Origin: ANME-2 cluster archaeon | Lineage (GTDB): Archaea; Halobacteriota; Methanosarcinia; Methanosarcinales; Methanogasteraceae | NCBI GenBank assembly: GCA_003601535.1 | Contig: PIXW01000177.1 | Span: 1 to 5,308 of the forward strand | DNA: 5,308 bases | Reading direction: 5' to 3' | In this document: one piece after another, positions 1 through 5,308 of the stretch | How positions within the stretch are numbered: position 1 is the first letter of the stretch | Layout: each line of letters starts with the position of its first letter | Translations under genes and position numbers: made by a program | The notes under the pieces: model-generated | What the model was told of the DNA's origin: nothing | Seen by the model: only the letters and a program-made list of their open reading frames with translations | Databases searched by the model: none

Positions 1-571
1 CCTCTGTTGTGTCAAAGTGTTCCGGGTCAAATGCTCCATCGAACCACAAGTCTTCACTGAGCCACTCCAGCATCTCTTCATGCTCCTCATGATCAGGATC
101 TCGTAGGATCTCCAAAAGATCTTCATACCCCCAGATCCCTCCGCAATCCTCAGGAGGGCATGCTCTCTTTCCTTTGATGCATACCGGATATGTAACACCC
201 TTCTCTCTTGGAAGTATCTTTTCCAGTTGTATTTTATGTTCCCAGCTATCGCCGAAATCATATAGGTACTCTGCAGATCGGTTGTCCATCGAAAAATACC
301 GGTTTATCTTCTGTTTCTGTTCCGGAAGAATCCCCCTGCCGAACTCTTCATCAGGGCTTCCTATACTCACCTCTAAACCAGTCGACGGATCGGTCATTTC
401 GAATTCATGGAGATGGTAGTCTCTCCAACCCATAGCATCCTGAATTGCAACATGCAGATCCCAGAATGTATACGTCTCCGGGACCTGTATTCGCCGCCAG
501 ATCGGCGGTTTAGCACCCTTCAGCGCGATCTTGAACTGATACACCTGATCGAATTGACCTTTACCTGCCAT
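1..571 (-). CDS. Plasmid pRiA4b ORF-3 family protein, 3' end off the window
   Basis: Reading minus from ATG at 571 gives about 190 residues with no stop before base 1. The translation carries the hallmarks of the pRiA4b ORF-3-like family: KIALKGAKPPIWRRIQVP near the N-terminus, then DLHVAIQDAMGW and HLHEFEM, a central YLYDFGDSWEHKIQLEKILP, and a late ACPPEDCGGIWGYEDLLEIL followed by DPDHEEHEEMLEWL. The last visible residues, FDGAFDPEHFD, are where family members normally end, so probably only a few residues are missing. The biochemical role of the family is not established; members are widespread in bacteria and archaea, often in mobile or accessory DNA. The ATG at 571 is supported by GAGG (580-583) eight bases upstream. 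The frame stays open upstream as far as 781, so a start at 739 or 769 is possible, but the family homology begins just after 571. Confidence 0.9.
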   Translation of the reverse strand, partial: MAGKGQFDQVYQFKIALKGAKPPIWRRIQVPETYTFWDLHVAIQDAMGWRDYHLHEFEMTDPSTGLEVSIGSPDEEFGRGILPEQKQKINRYFSMDNRSAEYLYDFGDSWEHKIQLEKILPREKGVTYPVCIKGKRACPPEDCGGIWGYEDLLEILRDPDHEEHEEMLEWLSEDLWFDGAFDPEHFDTTE

Positions 572-579
572 ATTATCAT

Positions 580-583
580 CCTC
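580..583 (-). promoter_or_regulatory. Shine-Dalgarno GAGG for the pRiA4b-like gene
   Basis: On the minus strand GAGG is followed by eight bases and then ATG at 571. This spacing favours 571 over the in-frame upstream ATGs at 739 (no visible SD) and 769 (GAGG only four bases away). Confidence 0.55.
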
Positions 584-619
584 TGCTTTTGATAAGCCAG
601 TCTGCTTTTGATAAGCCAG
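582..619. repeat. Perfect 19-bp tandem duplication
   Basis: TCTGCTTTTGATAAGCCAG occurs at 582-600 and again at 601-619 with no mismatch or gap. It lies immediately upstream of the pRiA4b-like start and touches its Shine-Dalgarno site. Because 19 is not a multiple of three, the extra copy shifts the frame of anything translated through it. The perfect identity suggests a recent replication-slippage event. Confidence 0.95.
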
Positions 620-781
620 TGTCCTGCCGCTTGAATGAGGATCTGGCTCAGTTCTAAAGTGAGTCAGTGAAACAATAAATACATTGCCGTCTTCGCTGCG
701 TATGGTGCATGCCACGCCTCCGGCATCTCCGGAAATCATGTTTTGATGATGGTTCGTTGCGATCAGCATCCAACCTCTGAC

Positions 782-1228
782 CTACAGGGGAATGGTTTCA
801 TCATCAAACAGCGAACAATAGGCATCCTTTTCACTTATGCACCGGGTTGGGCACACCACACAAAAACCAAGTTGGTCATCCCACACCTTTGCAAGCGCAT
901 CCACCATTTCATCAACCAGCTTATCATTGAGATGCGGGAAATACGATCGTATCAGTTCATACGAGAAACATATCTTTTCTACCTCACCTGAGAGCATTTT
1001 GAGGATATTATCCTTCATCTCCTTTGATACGTAAATCGAAAACTCGGCGATCGTTTTATCATTGATTTTGTATTTCTTCAGGCGTTTTCCAAAGTTTCCA
1101 GTGATTTCGTCGTAGATCCCAACAGCAAACTCGTAGCAGAACCAGTTTAATTTGGTCTTCTCGCGCTCATTTGAGTAGAATGATGTTGGTTTTATCACGC
1201 TGTATTCTGATTCACCTCTGGTGTTCAT
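782..1228 (-). CDS. Hypothetical protein with C-terminal four-cysteine cluster
   Basis: This is a 148-residue protein of unknown function. The reading frame can begin at ATG 1243, but only the third methionine (ATG 1228) has a good Shine-Dalgarno, GGAG at 1238-1241 with nine bases of spacing, so 1228 is preferred. The stop is TAG at 782-784. The body is charged and probably mostly helical (ISVSKEM-like and LVDEMVDALAKVWDD stretches), with no signal peptide or membrane segment. Near the C-terminus lies CVVCPTRCISEKDAYC, with spacing C-x2-C-x3-C-x7-C (C123, C126, C130, C138 from the chosen start). This could bind zinc or an iron-sulfur cluster. It is followed by an acidic tail, LFDDETIPL. I recognise the cysteine pattern as a plausible metal site but cannot name the family. 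It is probably transcribed separately from, and divergently to, the ATPase operon. Confidence 0.75.
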   Translation of the reverse strand: MNTRGESEYSVIKPTSFYSNEREKTKLNWFCYEFAVGIYDEITGNFGKRLKKYKINDKTIAEFSIYVSKEMKDNILKMLSGEVEKICFSYELIRSYFPHLNDKLVDEMVDALAKVWDDQLGFCVVCPTRCISEKDAYCSLFDDETIPL

Positions 1229-1237
1229 TGTTATCAT

Positions 1238-1241
1238 CTCC
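1238..1241 (-). promoter_or_regulatory. Shine-Dalgarno GGAG selecting the start at 1228
   Basis: GGAG followed by ATGATAACA and then ATG 1228 on the minus strand. The site overlaps the first two codons of the longest possible frame (start 1243), and the 1243 start has no SD of its own. This argues for the shorter protein. Confidence 0.6.
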
Positions 1242-1276
1242 ATTATGGTATGTATCGATTTAGGAAGGTCTCGCCA

Positions 1277-1289
1277 TTATACCGTATAA
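1277..1289. promoter_or_regulatory. 13-bp perfect palindrome, candidate operator or TATA region of the minus-strand gene
   Basis: TTATAC, one central base, then GTATAA is a perfect inverted repeat. Its centre is about 55 bases upstream of the chosen start at 1228. An archaeal TATA element here would place transcription start near 1258, giving a leader of about 30 bases that includes the GGAG site. It could be the TATA box, a dimeric repressor site, or both. Confidence 0.35.
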
Positions 1290-1404
1290 CGTTATTGGCA
1301 CAAACGAAGTTGCAGAGCATTTCTGGCATGCACCGCTTGTGCCAGGTCATCTGTTGTCACGAGTCGTTCTCTGCCTCGCCGCGCATCTGCCAGGTTATCC
1401 ATGC

Positions 1405-1444
1405 ACGCAAGATGCCAGATGTACGCAAAACCATATACACGCAA
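1405..1444. repeat. Three ACGCAA direct repeats upstream of the operon
   Basis: ACGCAA followed by A/G-rich bases occurs at 1405-1410, 1423-1428 and 1439-1444. Start-to-start spacing is 18 and 16 bases. All copies lie within 75 bases of the TATA-like box of the plus-strand operon. The motif is short, so chance is possible, but the clustering fits a multi-site regulator. Confidence 0.3.
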
Positions 1445-1476
1445 AGATACAGAGAGAGCCCGTAATATGAGAGTCC

Positions 1477-1487
1477 ATAATATTTAT
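1477..1487 (+). promoter_or_regulatory. TATA-like box of the three-gene operon
   Basis: ATAATATTTAT is the best archaeal TATA-like element in the divergent region. Its centre near 1482 predicts transcription start around 1506-1510, only a few bases before ATG 1513. No Shine-Dalgarno precedes either candidate start, so a leaderless or nearly leaderless mRNA is likely. The alternative start at 1486 falls inside this box. Confidence 0.45.
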
Positions 1488-1512
1488 GATACCGCAAGCG
1501 TATTGCACAGAC

Positions 1513-2406
1513 ATGGATGCAAACGAGCCTGTCGAAACATCGGCTGTCGAAACATCGGCTGAACCTGTAACCGACTTTCTGCGAACCTTATCCAGAGAAG
1601 AAGCGAATCTCAGAAACATACGTAAAGCCATCCGTGCCATCGAGAGGCACACAGAAAACGAGCCGTCGAATAACATTCATAAGATAAAACAAGAGATGTC
1701 GAGGATTGAGAAGATACTAAAGCAGACCAGACTGACTGATTTTGTCGAAGAGGATGTAAAACAGCGCATACAATCAGTGAAATCGATGATGCCTGCGTGG
1801 GAAGAGCAGGCAACAAAAAGTTTTGGTCAGAGGCTCGAAGACGCGCTGAGACAGGTGGATTTTGAATTGAGTGGGCATTACCCACTGCTCAAGGTGATGT
1901 TTTACACACTGGAAGTGAAACTGGAGACTGATAGCGTTGCAATCTGGTACGGTCCGCAGCAAGAGCGGTTAGACTCCTGTAAACTCATTCCTGAAGTAGC
2001 CGCAAAGAAACTGGAAGCAAATCACAAGAAGATAGCCGGGCGTGGTCTTGATGATGAAACATTCCTCTCAAACCTATTCGAGGCGTACAAAACAGTAGCG
2101 CATCGCAGCGAGAGAAAAATCGGGGATTCGTTTCCGGTTTCAGATGTTCTTCTGGAGTATGCACTCCTGATCCAGAGTAAGAAGTTCAGAACGAATCCGG
2201 TCAAGAGCAGTTACAACGAGTATGGGCGCGTCTTCTTCAGTTACGATCTGTACCGGTTAAAGGAGCGGACGGTAGAGGGCCATGAACTGAACCTTGTCAC
2301 TGCTACAAGAGCATATACGAGGCGAAGATCAGGGTTTCTCTGGGTTCCGTCCAATGAATCAGGAGATGGCACGTATATCTCACACATCAGGTTCAGGGAA
2401 GTGTGA
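1513..2406 (+). CDS. Uncharacterised coiled-coil protein, first gene of the BrxC/D-like ATPase operon
   Basis: About 297 residues from ATG 1513; 306 if the upstream ATG 1486 is used, but that codon lies in the likely TATA box. I do not recognise the family. Residues below are numbered from 1513. The N-terminus is a short acidic, low-complexity segment containing VETSA twice. Residues about 20-115 are charged, heptad-like and probably coiled coil (for example EANLRNIRKAIRAIERH and IHKIKQEMSRIEKILKQ). From about 120 there is an ordered domain: LLKVMFYTLEVKLE looks like beta strands, YGPQQERL follows, then a helical stretch and a Tyr/Arg-rich C-terminus with FSYDLYRLKER, LVTATRAYTRRRSGFLWVP and ISHIRFREV. 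The basic, aromatic end could contact nucleic acid. It has no Walker motifs, signal peptide or membrane segment. Its stop overlaps the next gene by four bases, so it is probably a structural or adaptor partner of the two ATPases. Confidence 0.8.
   Translation: MDANEPVETSAVETSAEPVTDFLRTLSREEANLRNIRKAIRAIERHTENEPSNNIHKIKQEMSRIEKILKQTRLTDFVEEDVKQRIQSVKSMMPAWEEQATKSFGQRLEDALRQVDFELSGHYPLLKVMFYTLEVKLETDSVAIWYGPQQERLDSCKLIPEVAAKKLEANHKKIAGRGLDDETFLSNLFEAYKTVAHRSERKIGDSFPVSDVLLEYALLIQSKKFRTNPVKSSYNEYGRVFFSYDLYRLKERTVEGHELNLVTATRAYTRRRSGFLWVPSNESGDGTYISHIRFREV
1531..1560 (+). repeat. Perfect 15-bp tandem duplication encoding VETSA twice
   Basis: GTCGAAACATCGGCT occurs at 1531-1545 and 1546-1560 without mismatch. 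It keeps the frame and sits in the likely disordered N-terminal tail of the coiled-coil protein, where a length change should be tolerated. Confidence 0.95.
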
Positions 2407-3632
2407 TCATGGGGCCGGAGTATGGTGAAGTGGGAGTAGACTCTATCACAGCAAGGAAAATTATAGAGATCGTCGGAGGGCAGGGGAATCCTCCGGAATA
2501 TGGATTTCAATACTTTACAGCAGGGCTGGACAGCTATCTTGAAACCATCGATGAGGAGTATCTTGGAAGTTTCATAAAGGACGGCGGTTCGGCATTTAAA
2601 ATGGTGATTGGAGTATATGGTGGTGGAAAAACGCATTTTCTCTATTGCATCAGGGAGATTGCGTGGAACTACAACTATATCGCGTCATACATAGTCCTGA
2701 GTCCCGAACAGACTCCATTTTACAAATTAGAACAGGTTTACAAGACCATCGCTTCAAATCTTATCTATCCGCAGACCCCGGAAGAACTGTTGTCAGGATA
2801 TGGTAAAGGGATCGAAGCGATTATCAAGGCGTGGTATAACCGGAAATATCAGGAGATGATAGGAAAACTTCCTGATGATCTTGTACGCCAGGAACTTAAC
2901 AATTATGTGTCTGCACTTGGTCCTTATGAGAGCACGAGCTTTAAAAATGCCATCAAAGAGGCTTTTTTAAGTTTATCTGAACGACGTGACAATGATTTCG
3001 CATTGGTCATCCAGTGGTTAAAGGGCGAGAACCCTCCCAAGAACCTGCTCAGGGATTTTAAAATATTTGAAAAGATAGATAAAAGCACCGCATTTAAAAT
3101 GGTTCGTTCTCTTGTCCAGTGGGTGCGGGACATGGGCTACGCAGGGATCGTCGTTCTTATGGATGAGGCTGAACAGACCCCAAGCATGACCACAAAACAA
3201 AAAGCAACCCTTTTGAGCAATATGAGGGAATTGATAGACGAATGCGGGCATGTCAATTTTCGAAATGCGATGTGGTTCTATGCGGTTCCTGATGAGAACT
3301 TCCTCGAGGGCAGGACGCAGGTCTATGAGGCTCTACGACAGCGGCTTTCATCGATCTTCGACGCAGCTACGAACCCGACCGGAGTTAAGATATATCTTGA
3401 AGAAGCGGCAGAAGATCCGAGGGAATTGTTAGCAGAGATTGGAAGAAAGTTATCTGCGATTTATGAGGTCGCATACGGCGTAACGTTTGAAACGAGCGCA
3501 CTTGATGAGATGATAGCTGATGTTGCAAGAGCCGCGTATGAACGGAAGCTAGAGATCGGATACAAGAGGGAATTTGTCAAAAATATCATCGAAGCACTGC
3601 ACAGATTACGCAAAACAGGAACTGCGGAGTGA
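2403..3632 (+). CDS. BrxC/BrxD-like (DUF2791-type) P-loop ATPase
   Basis: This is a 409-residue ATPase of the type found as BrxD, and in the N-terminal part of BrxC/PglY, in BREX phage-defence systems. Motifs are Walker A GVYGGGKT (residues 70-77), the family-typical segment ASYIVLSPEQTPFYKLEQVYKTI after it, Walker B IVVLMDEAE (249-257, D254/E255), a sensor-like WFYAVPDE (291-298), then YEALRQRL with a possible arginine finger and a helical C-terminal lid. Its length suits a stand-alone BrxD-like protein; BrxC is far longer. No membrane or signal sequence is seen, so it should be cytoplasmic. The start may be GTG 2403, sharing GTGA with the upstream stop (translational coupling), or ATG 2409 two bases after that stop. 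It lies between the coiled-coil gene and a second related ATPase, which suggests a hetero-oligomer. Family assignment is firm; substrate and partner roles are inferred. Confidence 0.88.
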   Translation: MIMGPEYGEVGVDSITARKIIEIVGGQGNPPEYGFQYFTAGLDSYLETIDEEYLGSFIKDGGSAFKMVIGVYGGGKTHFLYCIREIAWNYNYIASYIVLSPEQTPFYKLEQVYKTIASNLIYPQTPEELLSGYGKGIEAIIKAWYNRKYQEMIGKLPDDLVRQELNNYVSALGPYESTSFKNAIKEAFLSLSERRDNDFALVIQWLKGENPPKNLLRDFKIFEKIDKSTAFKMVRSLVQWVRDMGYAGIVVLMDEAEQTPSMTTKQKATLLSNMRELIDECGHVNFRNAMWFYAVPDENFLEGRTQVYEALRQRLSSIFDAATNPTGVKIYLEEAAEDPRELLAEIGRKLSAIYEVAYGVTFETSALDEMIADVARAAYERKLEIGYKREFVKNIIEALHRLRKTGTAE

Positions 3633-3660
3633 GAAATGAGGAGTGGGAGGTGGGGTGAAG

Positions 3661-3665
3661 GGAGG
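3661..3665 (+). promoter_or_regulatory. Shine-Dalgarno GGAGG setting the GTG start of the second ATPase
   Basis: GGAGG is followed by eight bases and GTG 3674, an ideal spacing. The in-frame ATG at 3680 would be 14 bases away. GTG 3674 is therefore the preferred start. The surrounding intergenic strip 3633-3673 is almost entirely purine. Confidence 0.7.
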
Positions 3666-3673
3666 AAGAACGC

Positions 3674-5023
3674 GTGAATATGGATAAAACGATACGGTCT
3701 GTGAAGCACACTCTGTACGGGATTGGAGAGGTGCGAGAGACCCGGTTTGGCGGATTCGAGCTATCTGTTCAGTTTGAGGATGGTATCTTGCGATGGATCA
3801 GACAGGATGAGCTTGAATTTCTGTCAGGATCCATGCCGGCATCGAACGCCCGGATCGAGATCGACAAACCAGTCGAGCGGATAGAACTGATAAAACCAAT
3901 GTTACCGGAAGAGCGGTTCAGGGCAAGAGAGATTATAGAAGCACTCAGATTGGGCATCGTCCCTCATGGACAGGTGGATGAGTTCACGTTTGGGCGAGAT
4001 TATGCGATAACGCAGATCAAAGAGTGGTTGGACAACCAAAGCGGCGAACCGCTGATAGTTTCCGGAGAGTACGGGGTTGGAAAGACCCATCTTCTGGATT
4101 ATGTGTACTCATCTGCTCTCAAAAGAAACTGGGCGGTTGCAATGGTTGCGCTCGACCCGGGTGAACTGCCATTACACAGACCAAAGGCTATATACGAGGC
4201 TATAGTCAGTTCGTTCAAGTTTAGGGCGCATAACGGCGGTTTTAGGGAATTTCTGCGAGAGATTGCTGCGAGTCCGAAGTGGCATGAGTTGCAGGAACAT
4301 GAGTATCTCGGGACGGTGATCGAGAAGATACGAACCGGAGAGGACGATGAATACATCTATGAATGGATCGAAGGGGAATCGAGATACTACCCACAGATGT
4401 ATAATTATTCAACATGTGGGAATATTTATTGTTACATACTGAGCGGGATTAGCTGGGCTGCAAAGAACATTCTCGGGCTCAATGGGTTCTTGATCCTGTT
4501 CGATGAGGCTGAGAGCGTCGACTCGTTCTGGCACACGTCATACCAGAATAATAAAAGCTGGAATTTCTTGAGTGGGCTTGTTCTGGCAGGCAGCGATGAT
4601 CCGGTATCATTAAAAGAAGTCGGCATGAATAAATTTTACAAGCATTATCTCTACAAAGGCTGGTGGGGCTATCACAGCGATTTGCAGTATTGCGGGCATT
4701 CAAGGTTGCCTTTTACGTGGAGAGTCCCGTGCAACTTAAAACTCCTGTTTGCATTCACCCCGGACGATGAAATGTTTGAGATAGAGCCGCTAAAGAGCGC
4801 CCGGAAATTTGAGATCGGATCAATCAATGCGGAATACTTTGAGAAGATCTCGGAGAAGATCATTTCGTTGTACGATCTGGCTTATGATTTCCAGGCAGAT
4901 TCACGTGTCTTTGAGTACGTACCAAAGGACAACATACGCAGATTCATTAAAGGGTTGGTAGAAGCTCTTGATCTCGCTCGCTTTCATTCTGATAAGCCGA
5001 TCGAGGAATTGCTGGATGTTTAG
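3674..5023 (+). CDS. Second BrxC/BrxD-like P-loop ATPase with N-terminal SH3/Tudor-like domain
   Basis: This 449-residue protein starts at GTG 3674 behind GGAGG. Residues about 9-52 (VKHTLYGIGEVRETRFGG, then SVQFEDG and WIRQDELEFL) resemble the small beta-barrel, Tudor/SH3-like domain at the C-terminus of UvrD/PcrA helicases, which contacts RNA polymerase or nucleic acid there. The ATPase follows: REIIEALRLGIVP (85-97), Walker A GEYGVGKT (131-138), the family-like segment AVAMVALDPGELPLHRPKAIYEAI, Walker B FLILFDEAE (272-280, D277/E278), and a sensor-like LLFAFTPDDE (357-366). Between Walker B and the sensor lies an insertion of about 45 residues relative to the upstream ATPase, rich in Tyr, Trp, His and Gly (FYKHYLYKGWWGYHSDL, with C340). 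The fold assignment to the BrxC/D group rests on motifs and operon context. It is likely cytoplasmic and probably partners the ATPase upstream. Confidence 0.85.
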   Translation: MNMDKTIRSVKHTLYGIGEVRETRFGGFELSVQFEDGILRWIRQDELEFLSGSMPASNARIEIDKPVERIELIKPMLPEERFRAREIIEALRLGIVPHGQVDEFTFGRDYAITQIKEWLDNQSGEPLIVSGEYGVGKTHLLDYVYSSALKRNWAVAMVALDPGELPLHRPKAIYEAIVSSFKFRAHNGGFREFLREIAASPKWHELQEHEYLGTVIEKIRTGEDDEYIYEWIEGESRYYPQMYNYSTCGNIYCYILSGISWAAKNILGLNGFLILFDEAESVDSFWHTSYQNNKSWNFLSGLVLAGSDDPVSLKEVGMNKFYKHYLYKGWWGYHSDLQYCGHSRLPFTWRVPCNLKLLFAFTPDDEMFEIEPLKSARKFEIGSINAEYFEKISEKIISLYDLAYDFQADSRVFEYVPKDNIRRFIKGLVEALDLARFHSDKPIEELLDV

Positions 5024-5099
5024 AGAAAGGTTGGTGGCAGCGCCGATGCTCCGCATTCAAAAACAGCATACCAACGGTCAGGATCGTAAACCGTCATGG

Positions 5100-5308
5100 T
5101 CACAATTCTATCGCGGCGGTTGCGGCTTGCAGGATCGTGAGAGCGCCCGGTGGAGGTGACCGCGCTGTTTCCGCTGACATCGGCGTGCGTCCACGCGTCG
5201 CTGGCATCACACGAGGCGGAACCGCCGGCTTGCGATCTGGAGCGTAATCGCGGCGTCGGTGGGGGGAGGCTGCCGTCGTGGTTGAGGTCGCGTGATCCGG
5301 TTAGAAAA
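5100..5308 (-). pseudogene. C-terminal remnant of a dockerin-like (type I dockerin repeat) protein, frame-disrupted, 5' end off the window
   Basis: Read on the minus strand from the window edge, the pieces line up as an archaeal-style dockerin, a pair of EF-hand-like calcium loops that mediates protein-protein attachment outside the cell. DLNHDGSL (5266-5289) is the first loop. PTDAAITLQIAS (5228-5263) follows in a second frame. GGSASCDASDAW and ADVSGNSAVTST (5149-5226) return to the first frame. ALTILQAATAAIEL plus TGA (5100-5144) is in the third frame. Restoring the protein needs at least three small indels, one near a run of six G on the plus strand (5261-5266). The uninterrupted frame instead runs on to TAA 5020-5022, touching the convergent ATPase's stop, but with non-homologous residues at the end. 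This is either a decayed gene or sequencing error at a contig end. Confidence 0.6.

Larger units (their letters stand above)
572..769 (-). other. Possible short gene or in-frame leader between the two minus-strand genes
   Basis: From ATG at 769 (or 739) the minus strand is open without a stop and continues in frame into the pRiA4b-like gene. The peptide reads MLIATNHHQNMISGD, then CTIRSEDGNVFIVSLTHF, then RTEPDPHSSG and LAYQKQ, which looks protein-like rather than random, though I do not recognise a family. The 19-bp duplication sits at its 3' end. With one copy removed, the frame would read LAYQKQRMIIWQV and stop at TGA 520-522, overlapping the next gene's start. So this may be a small separate gene whose end was shifted by the duplication. 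The alternatives are an N-terminal extension of the pRiA4b-like protein or non-coding DNA. Confidence 0.35.

Noticed and set aside
174..592. Short plus-strand ORFs in the left part
   Set aside because: All are antisense to the clearly recognisable pRiA4b-like gene.
782..784. TAG between two same-frame open stretches read as pyrrolysine
   Set aside because: The upstream protein ends naturally in an acidic tail, the downstream gene has its own Shine-Dalgarno and start, and nothing in the window indicates a pyrrolysine system. An ordinary stop is simpler.
743..1034. Plus-strand ORFs opposite the cysteine-cluster gene
   Set aside because: They are antisense to a gene with a good Shine-Dalgarno and a protein-like sequence, and their translations show no motif or ribosome site.
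5024..5099. Intrinsic terminator after the operon
   Set aside because: There is no clear hairpin with a T run, and no strong poly-T stretch of the kind expected for archaeal termination.
4968..5159. Plus-strand ORF overlapping the end of the second ATPase
   Set aside because: It begins inside the ATPase gene, crosses into the dockerin remnant read backwards, and has no plausible protein features.
1..5308. CRISPR array, tRNA/rRNA or insertion sequence
   Set aside because: The only repeats are two short tandem duplications and scattered hexamers. I saw no spaced repeat units, tRNA-like cloverleaf, transposase motif or terminal inverted repeats.

Overview
The window looks archaeal, most likely from a methanogen- or ANME-like euryarchaeon. 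The reasons are a TATA-like box placed to give a nearly leaderless transcript, Shine-Dalgarno sites of the GGAG/GAGG type, heavy use of AGA/AGG and ATA codons, and a dockerin remnant of a kind I associate with methane-metabolising archaea. The lineage is an inference. Base composition is moderate over most of the window and clearly GC-richer after about 5030.

Left part, minus strand (1-1243). A small protein of unknown function with a C-terminal four-cysteine cluster (782-1228) lies upstream of a pRiA4b ORF-3 family gene (1-571) that runs off the window edge. Between them, 572-781 is fully open in the same frame as both genes and carries a perfect 19-bp tandem duplication next to the downstream start. 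It may be a short gene or the remnant of one.

Middle (1244-1512). This is a divergent intergenic region of about 240-280 bp. It holds a perfect 13-bp palindrome on the minus-strand side, three ACGCAA direct repeats, and a TATA-like box just before the plus-strand operon.

Right part, plus strand (1513-5023). Three tightly packed genes encode an unrecognised coiled-coil protein with an ordered, basic C-terminal domain, a BrxC/BrxD-like (DUF2791-type) P-loop ATPase, and a second, diverged ATPase of the same type with an N-terminal SH3/Tudor-like domain and a long aromatic-rich insertion after Walker B. The first two genes overlap by 4 bases and the third follows 41 bases later behind a strong GGAGG site. 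None of the BREX core genes (pglZ, methyltransferase, brxA/brxB, brxL, helicase) is in the window. The cassette could therefore be a separate defence or DNA-transaction module built on two cooperating ATPases plus a coiled-coil partner. That function is inferred, not shown.

Right edge (5024-5308). Convergent to the operon is the C-terminal end of a dockerin-like protein whose recognisable residues are spread over all three minus-strand frames. It is either a decayed gene or low-quality sequence at a contig end.
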